Assembly (NCBI RefSeq): GCF_021134715.1
Contig: NC_060019.1
Location: 11,112,001-11,176,000 of the forward strand
Reading direction: 5' to 3'
Origin: Daphnia pulex
Lineage: Eukaryota > Arthropoda > Branchiopoda > Diplostraca > Daphniidae
Length of the DNA: 64,000 nucleotides
Positions 24,675 through 37,580 of the stretch are shown in pieces. The notes beneath the pieces are model-generated. The model did no database searches. It saw only the letters and a program-made list of their open reading frames with translations, and was not told where the DNA came from. The stretch's first letter is position 1; every line of letters starts with the position of its first letter. The position numbers and the translations under genes are program-made.

Positions 24675-27600
24675 ATGTTAGCAACGGCTTTGGCCACGTC
24701 TCCGTCGTCGTGGGAATCATCAGGATCGTCGCCGGACGACTTGGCCCCGAGCGGAGCCGGGCGTAGGCCTTGCCATCATCCGCACAATCACCATTACCAT
24801 CACCAGCAATTGGAGACGGCCAATAATAAGCAGCAGCCGGATCAACAATCGACTACTACACCAACAATCAGCAATCCATCGTCGGCTCCTGCTGTTGTCG
24901 CTGAACCAATACCACCGCCAGCCCAACAACAACAACAACAACAACAGCCGAGCCGGGCCTCATCATCTGGGAGTAGCAGCGGCGGAAGCGGAAGCAGCAG
25001 CAGCAGTAGCCGATCCGTTCATCAGATCCAAGTGCAACTGCAGCTGCAGCACAAGCAGCGCCAGCAGAGTTACGTCTACCCCAAATTGCAATTAGTGCAG
25101 ATCGACGACGCGTGGTACGCGCTCAATCAGACCTGCTTGCAAATCTACCAGCAGCTGCAGATGTGCGGCACTGCCCAGCTCATGCCCGTCGACGTCGTCC
25201 CACTCCACAAGGTATGTGCTGTCCTTTATCCCCCCCCCCCTCCCCTCCCCTTTCCACCGTGTAATTTCATTTGTCATCCGGATATTATTATTACGGCAAA
25301 GAGCTCAGACTCACGACTGTCTGGCGTCTATATTTACTCGAGATCCTGATGGCCGCCCTGGTATATAGACACACACACACACACATCGATAGATATAGCG
25401 CTGGCCTTTTGCGAGCAGAGCTCCTAATCATCTTTGTCGCCCAATTTCAGCGTGTCGACAGCGCAGAAGAGCCGGAAAAGAAAGAAAAGAAGATGGAAAA
25501 TCCCCTTCTTTTCTCTCTTCATCATCATCATCATCCTCTTTTCGACTCTTCATCCGATCCTTCTTTGGAAAAATAAAGGCTTTTCGTGAAAGAACAATCC
25601 AACATCGACGCTATAAATTATAAGAAGAAGATGAAGATTTAGGCGCTTCTTTTTTATTTTTTGGTCGGGATACAGGAGCGTGATATTTGATTGAATAATT
25701 GAGGAAAGAGTTTCCACCTTCTTTTGGGTTGGAGTGACGACTGCGTGAGTTCGTCTCCAAAGACCTCGATCGGGAAAATAATACAAAAAAAAAAAGGATC
25801 CCGCCCGTCTTGTCTATATATAAGAAAATGGTTCAATCGACTGCAGCAAACCAGAAGTTAGCCTCTCAGCTCTCTACCGACGACCCCACATCATCGTAGA
25901 TCGATCACGCTGTGTGTGTGTGTGTGTCTAGATCCGCTTGGCCGCCTCCCATATTTGTTTTTTTTTATCCTTCGTGATTTTCTTTCTTTTTTGGGCGGCT
26001 CCATGACGACGTTTCTGTTTCACTACATTGACTACTACCTATATGCTACTAGCTGGCCTCTTTTTTTTTTCTTGTGAGTGACTCGTAATGGGTTGATCCA
26101 TTAAAAAAAGAAGATATAAGAAAAAAAGGACGTCAACGTTTCAATCGGCACGAGTGGACCTTTTCTTATATTGACAAGAGCTTTTTTGGGGGACGACGAC
26201 GACCAGCAGCAGGCTGTTATAGAGTTGTTAGTGTGTCCTTGTAGTGTCCGTGTCTCTGCTGCCTGGCAGCAGTAACCGGGCTAGCTAGCTGGGCCTGCCA
26301 GTTATCACCGAAAGAAAAGCAGCTCCGAAAAAGGGCAACATTCTTCTGTCGGATAGAGAAAGAAACTCGCCAACAACAACAACAACAAAAGAAATAAGCT
26401 GAAGAAAATAAGACGTCAGCTATTATAGGCCTCATCAGTTGTCCTATTAAAAAACAGAATCCACGCACAAAGAAGTGTGTCGGACGGAATATCCATCCCA
26501 TACAACACGGATATGTCTCTCATCTATATCCTGCAGTCCGCTGGATGTAATAATGTATATAGACGCGGCGAAAGGCAATCCCCATTATCTCCCGTCCTGA
26601 TTTGCAGAATGTTGCACACACATCCATCTGTGTATATAGGACAGCAGCAGCAGTAGCAGCATCGATCCGCCCAGCCAGCCAGAGCCCAAAGTCCGGAACC
26701 AGAAAAGTTGGAAACAGAATCACATGCTGGCCGTGGAGGAAGTATAACACTCCCTCCCCAAAAAGAGAATATAAAGAAATACAACTTTGTTGTTGTTGTT
26801 GGGAAATGGAGGCTTTTTCGGCCATCGATGGAGATAAAATAAAAAGGTGTAATGCACATCCTGTAGAGACTTTTAAAAAAGAGGTCCACCATTTTGAGAA
26901 AAACAAAAAAATAATCTAAAACGAAACAAAAAAACTCATCCACTCTCCTTGATCCTGCGCTAGAAATGCGTTCTGCTAATGCTCCTAAGAGTGTGTGTGT
27001 GTGTGCGCCGGATCTAGACAAGGAGCTCTCTCTCCTTCTCGACACCCTTTTTGTGTAGTATAGCTGTGAGTTAAGTACCAAGAAGCCCCGGCCATTAAAG
27101 AAGGATATTCCTTCTCTGAGTTGCTGAACTGCAAAACATCAGCACCAACGCTCCTCATTTTTAAAAGGCACACACACAGCACACACACCTACTTTATTAA
27201 AACAGAAAGCGGAGAAATAAGTAATGCAGCAGAGAGATTCAAACTTGCCGCCACTCCGCTCGATTCCACCGAATTGGATCCCTACACTCACACACACAGA
27301 GCCGAAATTGTTATTTATTTACACGTCTTTTTATTTATCAGGATTATATATTATTTCTAGACGCAATAGTGAGGATATGGTATAAGGTGGGTTGGGATTC
27401 GGTTGCCATAGCAGAGCGCACAACGCGGTAGTACGTGACTGTCCAATCGGATTCAATGGCTCGGTACATATAGAGAACACGGAGAGGATATGTGCCGGGC
27501 GCGGGACAAGAAGAAGCAAAGTTTTTCGACCGACCGATACGACGACTCTCCTATACATATAACATCGGTCCGTCTAGCTCTTCTTCCAATTTTTTTGGAT

Positions 27601-30600
27601 GGCTGCCCAGCATCGGGTACGGTACAGCAGCATCGCCGAGTCATCTCGCGCTCCGATGGAATCTAAACCCTCGCGACTCCTCCTCCTTCCGTGCGCTCCC
27701 GCGGACTCGCCAATATCCCTCACACAAACAACAGCACGCGCCGAAATTCTGAAACAAACAGCGCCCGGAGCCGGGAGAGAGATTTTTATTTTTCTCTATC
27801 CAGAATGTTATATGTCTCCGCTCTTCCTATAGGAAAACATATTGACCGGTTCTCCTCCTGGATTTGCCCAGCATCTTATTTGTCTAACTCGTCAAAATAT
27901 ATGGGCCCATCATAACAACATATACTGAACTGCTGCTGAGCCACGATCTTTGATTCATCCACCTCTTGTCCGATTACAAGCGAACTGAAAAGGAAATCCG
28001 ATCATGCGTGACTCGAACCTCTTGTGAATATGTTTTAAGGAGGATTTTGTCAAGAGGGTGGTTAGATGGGATCGGTCGACAACAACAACAAGAAATTGTG
28101 GGGATGAAATCTTGTTTTTCCCGCGTATCCGTTCACTTCAATTATTTCGTTACACAGAATATAATCGGGCGAAGTGGAATTTATTTATTTCTTTCTGATC
28201 CGATTGTGACGACAACAACAACACGCATCCAGCCGCCGCTACTGCTATAGCGTGCAGTGTGAAAGAGCTCCCGCCCGTGTGTGTGTGTGTGAGCGCGCAA
28301 CAATATGCTAATATCGATTTTGTGATTCAATATTTTTCTCTCTTTCGTCCGCGGCGGCATCAGTTGCCGGAGTGCGTCAGAAAATCGCTGTCACCATCTG
28401 ATGCGGATGACGGAGGTGGAGGCAACAGGAGATGCTCGGGAGGAGGAGGTGGCAGCGGCAGCAACAATCGCGGCGGCGGCAGTCGTCGAAACTCGAGCGG
28501 AGGCGGCAACACTAAAATATCCGGCGCTCATCATCATCATCCGGCAGGAGGAGGCGGGAGCCATGACGACGCCAACGATGACGACGCCGTCAGCAGCAGC
28601 AGCACAACAGGATCTCCCGGCAATTTGCAACAGCAGCAGCAGGTCCCGTCGGCCGGCATCTACGACATTATGAGCGATGCGGCCTCCATGGCAGCAGCCG
28701 CCGGATCCGGCACCAGTCATTCACCTCGACTCCTCCGCAATAACCAAACGGACGCCACTAGTATCAACGCATCCGCATCCAGTAGTCACGGTGAGTTTAA
28801 CTGGCCTAAAATTGTCATAATAGGCTACCAGGCAAACAAGTATATAGCAACTTTAGATGGGTTAGTTTATAATACCCAGGGCGATCGATCGTGTATGTAC
28901 AACACGAGAAAGGTAAAGCGGAATTAATCCGCTTAATTAGCCAATCTGCAAAGAGATAATTAGCGCATCATCTTTCAATTATCCCCACCATCATTGGCAA
29001 TATAGAACTATGCCAGAAAAAGGGCAGTCGATCAATTGAACAAATGGAAAAAAAGGGAAAAATAACGATGAGGACCTTTTGTGTAGTCGATCGGGATCCG
29101 CTTCGCTTCTTTCATAGAATCTAAGTGGATCCGGATGCTGCGGAATATATAGGAGGAGCGCCCGCCCCGGCAGCGCTTTAATAATGCGAGCGGCAGCGAC
29201 AAAAGACTCGCCCGAGTCAACATCCAACGATAAAAAGAGCGCGAGCGGGACCGCACACACACAGCACATACGCTCCTGTGTATCTACTGGGCGACTATAG
29301 ATATATTATGGATCACATATTGTTAGCTATATATATAAAACGGAAGGGGATGGGGGGAGAGACACATGATATAGACATCAGAAGATGAACCAAGGAGCCT
29401 GCAACCGAGGGATAATAAGGAGCAATAGACAGCCACCGACGACGAGGAGGAGATCATCAAGAAAAAGCGATCCTTTTCGGCAAGAAAGAAATAAAGGGAT
29501 GAAACTATATTATTGCGCCGTTCTATAAAAGCTTTTCCACACAAAGTTGCCCTTCTTATATAACTTATATAGTGACACTTATACGGGAGAGAATGCAACG
29601 CAGTTCTCGGCGGATCATATCTGCGGGTTGTGGACAATTCCGGGCCTCTGCTGTCTGCAGTTTGAGACTATAGTAGAATGGGTGGCACATATATTTATGG
29701 AATTCTCGATTGGAATATGTTTGGGTCGCCTTTCGTCGCATTATAATAATATAAAGCAGGACGGGCAAGAGTTGCGCGCAGCAGCTGGTCACGCGCGCGC
29801 GGCCGGAAGCGAAAAACCGAGTCGAGTCGAAAGAGAAAATGTTTCATATTTTCTAAGCCTCTTATATGTGTGTGTGTGTGCGTACGTAGTATAATGTAGA
29901 CAGCGCACAGCATCACATTCTCTTTCGCTGCGTACATCACCAAGTAGCTCATTCTTAGTCGACTGGAATGGGCCAGCAGCAGCAGCAGCAACTGCCGGGC
30001 TTCCGCGTCTAGCTCCTTTAATATCTTTCCACTTATAACGTCAGCAGCTCGGCTCTTCAGAGTCAATTCGCCCGGACTCTCCGGCCCGGAGAGTCATTTC
30101 TCTCTATGCATTTTCCATCTCTTTCCGCTAGAATGCCGCAGGGCCAATCATACATATATATAGAAGCAACGGCATTGCTTTCATTTCCATGACAAGACGT
30201 CGGTTGATTGTCTGTTTTTGTGTGTGTGGCTTTTTTCTTTTTGGAAATTGATTGGAGAGAGTCTAAGGAGGGGGAAACAAAAATTATTCCGGGCGGATGC
30301 AAAAGGGAGGGGGGAAATGAATCTGTGTGTGGTCCTTTATACGTACGTTTGTTCCGCTTTTTTTTTTCATCCGCCAGGAAGCAGCTGGGAGGGAAGAAAG
30401 AGGGTGGGGGGAAGTTATTCCACCCACTGGTGGTGGTGGTGAATCTGCTTCGCGCTCCTTTGGCTCCTTCATATAAACAACAAGTTAATTGAATTGGCGC
30501 GTGCAGCCGGAATGATAACGAGCATTGCCACTGTGTCTGTCTGTCTGTGTCTGTGTGTGTGTATATTGCCATCCGGGTTTTTTTTTTTTATATACACAGA

Positions 30601-33094
30601 CGTAACTAACAAACAGACGCCACGCCCTCTTTTGATTTTTTTGGAAAATAGAAAAATATACCATCGAGGAAAAGAACATAACCCCTATGCCAGCTCCTTA
30701 TATAACAGCTCCTTATAAATTACCATTTTGTGTACATTTTGTTTCGAACGACTGCTGCGGATGAGTGGCTGGCTGACTGTGCATGTTGTTGTTGTTGATT
30801 CCGCCTCTTTGGCTCGAATTGAATTGCTAAACTTGAAAAAGATGTTGATCTTCTCCTTTCCCATTTTATTTCTGTTTGATTTATGTGTCCTCCATCCGCT
30901 GGATGGATTCCCAGCAGCCGACAAGTCTTGGTGGTCTCGGTTCTTTTACGGCAACAATAGCGCGGCCAACGTTGCGGCTCCTCCCAACGCCGGAGGCAAT
31001 GCGACGTGGATGGCGTCGTGCAGGAGACGCCAGCCGCAAGCCGTTCAACATCCGTTCCGCCGCCGGCATCGCCAAATCGTTCAGAAACTCATGGAGGAAA
31101 CCAGTTTGGCCGAGGAGGAAAACAACCGCAGAGCCACGGTCACGGTCGCCACCAAAGAGACCGGAACTCCTTCAGGAGCCACGACGGATGCAGCAGCAGC
31201 CGACAAGGAGACCATCCGTCGGGATCACGAGTCAGGTGACCATATAAATGATTTATAATTAGATCCTATTGACCAGCATTCAATATGGATTCCATTGTTT
31301 CCATTCAAATCCGTCAAACAACATAAACAATCAACCGATTTTCAATTCAATCCAGGAGCCGCAGATGGCCAGTTGTTCACTTGCGTCGTCTGCCAGTCCG
31401 TGTTCCAAAATCATCGGCTCCTGCAGCGACACCGCGAGCGAGCCAATCATTTCGGGTACGTCCAATAGTTACTTTCCCAGTCGAAAATGTCCAGCAACTA
31501 TCTATCACAAGTCTAGACGACAGCAAACAGACGTTGCTGGCTAGACGATGAAAGTTGATACCAGCAGCTAACAGAACAATCCCCAACAAGAAGGAACTAT
31601 ATATATACAGTTTCCCTTCCATTAGAGTTGAAACGCCCAGCAACGCATAGCTCCGAGTCCCATCTCGCTCCTAACCAATTGTCGTTTTTTTTGGGTTTTT
31701 TGCTCATAGAGTAACTATCAATGGCCTATCTCTTTTCCTATTACCAGCGTCCCCCTCGATCCTCTCACTCCCGGGGAGATATATATCTACCCGAAAAACA
31801 CAAGAAAAAACAAATCTATCTATCTATCCGCTTTTCTCTTTTTTATTTTGGCGTTTGCTGCTGCCGGGATCCCGCGGCCCTATTCTTATATATGTCTACA
31901 GTCACGCTGGGTTGCGATCTCTCTCCCTCTCTAATCAATGTCTTTCGCCGGGGTTATGTGTCTGTTCCCGTTTGTTCTCTGACAGTCCTCCCTCTTCATC
32001 CCTTTTTGCCTTTCTCTCCCATCTTCTTCCGTTTCTCTCTCCTTTCTTATATATTATACGTGTGTGTTACGTCTGTGCTGCTCCGAATGACGTGGGCGGG
32101 ATGGGACATCAACTTACACACACACATCCAACACGGCCAATTAACTGCTTTCTTGACATACTTCCTTCCTGTTATCGGCGCAACTCGGACGAGTCAGGCC
32201 CCTTTTGCTACTTCATCATTTTCTTTTCTTTTCTATTCTTTTATTATTTTTTTGATTATTAACCGGCGAATTAAAGGGATAGTAGACACTCGACGCAGGC
32301 TCTGCCCGATAGATGGCTCATTACTGACAGCTAACGATTTGATATATATCTTGTCTCCGAGCTAGGAGATGGATGATTGATCGTCGTTTTAGATCGCTCG
32401 AAATGGGTTGGGTCTTTTCTTCCTATCAAAGGTTGTACGCCTCCCAAAAAGATAAAAAAAAAACAAGGAAAATGTTCTTTAATAATTTCTTTTGACAATG
32501 TCTTCCGGCTTCTGGGACTTCCTTTCTCTTCCAATTTGATTCGACGACGACGGTTGTGCAGCAGCAGCAGCAGCGTATACCCAATTTCGCTCAAGTCCCC
32601 GATCACTTTTTTGTATTTTTTGACTTTTCCTTCATGTCAATTTCCGTTTGCCATCTCAAATGATAGGCCCCCTGATGCTGAACTATTGGCGTAGTCCCAA
32701 AAACCTTCTTATAGACACAAAGACTCGGTCTGGTAGTAGCTACTATAATAATACGGAGAAAAAGCCATTTTCCGCAGCCGGAGCTACTAGATAGGTTGAG
32801 CGCCTATTAAACTCGGTAGCACTGAGTTGACGAATGGGATTCTGTCAGTTGCATTTGCATATTTTTCTTTTTTCTTTTTTTTTATTGGCTGTGTGTTTGT
32901 TTATGGAACAAATTTCGCCTGGCCTCCTCTCCCTTTATAGGTGCACTGTTTGCTGCAAGAGCTTCAAGAACTGCTCCTCGCTGCAGGATCACTGCGAACT
33001 CTTGTCGCACTGGTCCGAAGAGGATTCCGACGAGGATTCCGGCGACGATTTCGACTCGGATGAATATTTGTTCTCCTCAAGCGATGACGAATGA
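24675..33094 (+). CDS. Low-complexity protein with two C-terminal C2H2 zinc fingers
   Basis: Five coding exons: 24675-25211, 28364-28790, 30915-31235, 31356-31455, 32941-33094; all junctions are GT-AG and phases 0,1,1,2 close to 512 residues. The ATG is the first after an in-frame TAA at 24657. Residues 1-130 are rich in Ser, Gln, Pro, with His and Gln runs. Residues about 134-184 (KLQLVQIDDAWYALNQTCLQ ... MPVDVVPLHK/LPECV) look like a folded domain; I do not recognise it firmly, though it faintly recalls the SKI/DACH type. A Gly/Ser/Asn-rich linker follows. Exon 3 is basic (RRRQPQAVQ, RRRHRQIVQKL). Fingers: C438-C441-H454-H460 and C463-C466-H479-H485, only two residues apart. The tail is acidic (SEEDSDEDSGDDFDSDE). 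A nuclear, nucleic-acid-binding regulator is inferred. Confidence 0.85.
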
Positions 33095-33261
33095 GAATGC
33101 TGACAGGCATCGCAGCAGTTATAGACTTATACGTGAACTGAACCCGTTGCGCGCGAGCGTTTATAATCGCCTGCCGAATGAAAAACGCCTCGCGTGTTAT
33201 TCCACTTCTACTCAGATACAGACACTCGCATATAAATAATATATAATATATACAGTACATA

Positions 33262-33267
33262 AATAAA
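33262..33267 (+). terminator. Poly(A) signal of zinc-finger gene
   Basis: AATAAA lies 168 nt after the stop codon; a second AATAAA is at 33413-33418. Either could define the 3' end. Confidence 0.6.
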
Positions 33268-33633
33268 CATTAGGATGTTGGAAATCTTTATTCCCCCGCG
33301 TTTGTGTGTGCACATCTCATCCCGTCTTTTATATATATATAACTTGTTTTGATCAATCATAGAATTTTTAGTCCTTTTTTTCCGCCCCATTTTTTTGTTT
33401 GTAACGAATGGAAATAAACGCTGAACCATTATTTCCATGTAAAACAAGAACTTTTATTTTTATTGTTCATGCGCACGAACTTTAACAGGTTTGAGAACGC
33501 ACCCGTGCGCTGTGGGAATTTTATCAACAATTTCGCGTCGTCTGCTCATTTGTCTCAGTTTTGTTTTTTCACTTTGTTAGTTTTCCGGCTCGAAATAACA
33601 AGTTTTTGGACTTGTCAACACGTAATAACAAGC

Positions 33634-36600
33634 ATGGTTTCTTACAAATGGTACGCTCGTTATGTGATTAACAACAGTTGAGAGATAGATTCGAGTTAAT
33701 CGTTTTTTAATAGGGTTGCTAAGCGGCGAAACTATAAGGAGGAGGAACTTGCGAATCGAAGCTTAAGGACACCGAATGACAGATTACCCCACCCACTGCT
33801 AAGTTCCACTTATAAAGAAATCAATCCTAAAACAAAACCTATTTCTCCAAAGAAAAAAATTTTGTTGGCCTACTCTGATCCTTTGAGCCGGGCATTGGAG
33901 GGCAGTGACCCTCTCAGCCAGTTTGTGTCCAAAGATGAAGTCGAAGGGCCTGAACTTTACTCTCCAGCCTCTAACCAGAAAGACAGTGTATCGCAAGAGT
34001 GGCTCAGGCACAGAACTTCCATTTTAGGAAAGTTTACAACGTCAGAGAAATTATCCATCACATCTAGTTTTCTTCAAGGGGGAGAAAAATGTAACGTAAA
34101 ACTTAATCAATATGTTTTCTAAACCACAAGCTGACCAAAAATGTCATCTTAGTGGTCGTCAAACAGCAGATCAATGACAAAATCAAGCACAGGCTACAAC
34201 AGCTGGATGAATTTGAAGAGCATGTGAGTGAACACAAGGGACTTTCCAGGGATGACTATGTCTCACGAATTACACAAATCAGTCATGAACTCCACCAAGC
34301 ATGGGCTTTAGATCAAAGAGTCAAAGCGCTGAAAATTGTCATTCAGGTATTTGGCTGTTTAAAATGTTTTGAAGTGAATTCATAGCTTATCAATATTTAT
34401 GGCTTTTTATTCTTTTTCAGTGCTCTAAACTTCTGCTTGAAACTCACCCCTTTGCCTTTTATCCGAGCAAATTCGCCCTCATTACCGATATTTTGGATAA
34501 CTTTGGTCGAATGGTGTTCGAAAGAATTGCGGAAAAAGGAGATATCAGGTAAAATTCCACCATGACGTTCTTCTCGGAAACGAGTACAATTGTCTCATTG
34601 GTCATCTCTAGGCTGGTAGATCACCAACTACCAAAGTATTTTAAACCGGAGCACGTTTCTGAAGGAGCCCGTGAGACGTGTCGCAACTGGATGTACAAAA
34701 TTGCATCAGTTAGAGAACTGTTGCCGCGAATCTATGTCGAAATGGCCGTCCTGAAAAGCTACTCATTTTTGGAAAACACGTGAGATGACTTCGAAATGTT
34801 GTCCTTTAGGCTTGTTGCTCAATCAACATCAACTGCGTCATTTTCAGGGATTTTTCCGCTAATTTGATCCGATTGTCGAGGGCCATTCGCGGTGTGGGAA
34901 ATCCATTAGTTGCCGCCTACGCACGCGCGTACTTGATGCGCATTGGACTAGAACAATTCACTCAAGACCGCTCATTTGTAATTGAAAACGTCCGAGATTT
35001 GTTTCTCTCCTACAATCAGGTAACTTTATCTTATGACGGTTATTAACCTTTGATTTACCAATAAAACGTTGATTGGCAGCTATACAGTAACAGTGTTCGA
35101 ACCGAACTCACCGTTTTCCGAACCGAGTTGGCGGATTATTTGTCACTTTTTTCGCCTGCCTATGACTGGATTTTCCAGACTTTGGCCAACACCGGCCAGC
35201 ACGACGGACTGGACGCAATCTGGCGGCAGAGTTTCAATCAACCTGAACCGTAAAACAATGTTTACCTATTTTTAAAAAATCCGATAACGTCAGTTTTATT
35301 TTGTTGTAATTAATTTGTTATTCAATTGGGTTGCAGAGGATTGCTATGGCTATCCCTTCTCAGTCAGTTCCCATCCGATTTTGTCTTACCCAGGTGCCTG
35401 GAACTGGCACTCCATATCACAACGACTCCCTCAACAGGTAAACAACTGTGATGAATTATTGTTATGAAAGTGCTCAAATTTCCATTTTCACTCAGGGGTT
35501 TCTAGTCAACAACTGATGGTAATGATGGGCCAAGTTCTCAGTAGCAATCTGGCTTCTTCTTCGGAATCCAAACCGGGGAAAATGCTGAATGTTATCTGGC
35601 CCTATTTGAGTCGGAAAGAGGACGCCGAGTCATACCTTCAGTGTATCGAAGCCTGGATGCCTTACCTTCTTCGTCATTGGAGGGTAAGTAGCACCTGCGA
35701 TAAAAACCAGAACAAAAAATCCGGAATGCAAAGTAACACAAACTTGATTTTAAGGTCAAGGAAGTTCATGTCATCATTAACGATATCGTCCATCATTTCC
35801 GACCAAAGGCCCAAGCTCACCATGTTTCTCAGTTGAATAACATAGTCCATGCTTTGATAAGGACGGACCAAATTGATTACCAAAGCTTATTCACTACGGT
35901 ATACTGATGAAATACGCTCCAGCAAACTTTCAAACACCATAACAACCGAACGTGCCCACCCATTTGTTTTTAGGATCCACTAATGGGGCTGTTAGACGTC
36001 TACCCGGAGGGTCAATCACGAGCAGAAGCGGCGAAAATTTTACTTCAACAATTCCTAATCGATTACGATCGACCATTAAGTCATCCACTTATGGTCGATC
36101 ACCTTTTATCCATCGCTCGCATCCTCCATGACACACTCAAGTAGCCACTTAACCAGCACCCGTCTCTATCGATTATTGAAATTGAGTGTGTGTGTTTTTC
36201 CTTTTATTGTGTGTTTAGCGCCACCAGCGTCGAGGACGAAAAGCGACAGATCAGCGAGCTAGCTATCGCCCTTATTGACCGCGTCGATTTTGGCCGTGAT
36301 TTCCAGCAGATGCTATCGTTTTATGGCGATGCTCGAGCGGCGTTCACCAATCTCGACCCAGTGTTGGCTCATTTAGTCCAGGTTTTTATATTCGAGACCG
36401 TTAAACCTTATTATGACCCTAGGACACGCCATGTAACAGTGCGTGTTTGTCCATTATGAACGCAGGCGATCAATCGCTTGAGTAGTCGGACACGCCAGTT
36501 GATTCAGGAGCACAACGAGAGAACTGGCCATTTTGTTCGTGCTTGTGGCGCCTTTGCCTACATCACCATTCCGGCCATTTCGTGTCCAATGATTCGATTC

Positions 36601-37580
36601 CGGTTGTATTTGCTGTCGAGCCAAGTGGCCTTGGCCAATGAATGCCTCGGACAAGCCGACGCCTGCCTTGAAGGAGCCATCAATTTGGTGACTGAATTCT
36701 CACCGACACAGGAGCAATGGATCATGGCCAGTCTGTCCAACCTTCTCTCCACCCTTTTAGTCCAGCCCGTACGCCTTATAACTTTTCATATTATTCCTCG
36801 AAATGACGCGTGATAATATGTCATTTTTTTCCCCCACCACTTGAAGGACACGCCCGATCAAAATCGACTTCACCATCTACGGCGTTTGTTGCGTAACGCA
36901 CGGACATTCTCCATCAACCACACGATGCATCGATTGCGTTCAACCATCTACCTCCAAGCGATTCGTTTACTTTCGGCCTACCTGCAACCCGATTACATCT
37001 ATCACGTTGCAAACGGTTGGTTTCCACCTCAAACCGAAATTTCGATCATCTCGTTAATCTTTTTGTAAAACATATCAGTGGAATCCAACGATCGTTTGTA
37101 CCTTGGCGACGACGAATTCCGTTCCGAGGCGGTCGATTATTGCAGCCAACTGTTGACGGAACTTTTGAATGATATAAATCAGCTGGGCAATGAGAACCAG
37201 CACCGAAAACAGGTTTGACAACCCATTAGCCATCTTAATAATGGCTTATCATAACATCTTCTTCTTCTTCTGCTTTTGTTTGTTGATTCAGGCAAGTCTT
37301 TGTTTAGATTTGTTTTCTTTGTTAATTGAGTCAGCTGACCTCGATGCTGAGCCGAGCCTTTCGCAACTTGCCGCCCAGCTTTATCATCTTGCCCGGAAGC
37401 ATAACCAGTGGGACGCAGATTACGCCGTAAGTGACATTTTCGTTTTCATTTCTCGGTAAAATGACATGTTTCACAAGGAATGGGAATTGATCGATTCAGG
37501 CCCGGCTCTTGGCAGTGGTCCGTTTGAGATCCAGCTCTTCCGACGGAGAACTTTACCGCCAGCTAGCGTCTACTCTTTGA
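33634..37580 (+). CDS. VPS35L: VPS35L, retriever complex subunit
   Basis: Seventeen coding exons: 33634-33650, 33714-34090, 34153-34346, 34421-34548, 34612-34779, 34848-35019, 35080-35249, 35337-35437, 35496-35683, 35755-35898, 35974-36140, 36219-36381, 36466-36768, 36847-37015, 37079-37212, 37292-37426, 37500-37580. All are GT-AG and the phases close to 936 residues, near the roughly 960 of the human protein. Diagnostic stretches are the N-terminal RNYKEEELA and [14 protein letters not shown], then [45 protein letters not shown] and [14 protein letters not shown]. In animals VPS35L forms retriever with VPS29 and VPS26C and, with the CCC complex, recycles cargo such as integrins from endosomes. 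It is an alpha-solenoid without a catalytic site. The first coding exon has only 17 nt; its choice is supported by MVSYKW joining in frame to VAKRRNYK. Confidence 0.95.

Noticed and set aside
24925-24945. CAA/CAG run as a possible non-coding microsatellite
   Set aside because: It is in frame within the first coding exon of the zinc-finger gene and encodes a glutamine tract.
30876-31247. Alternative frame in zinc-finger exon 3 (KPFNIRSAAGIAKSF...)
   Set aside because: It reads plausibly, but exon 2 ends in phase 1 and exon 4 must be entered in phase 1; only the WWSRFFYGN frame satisfies both.
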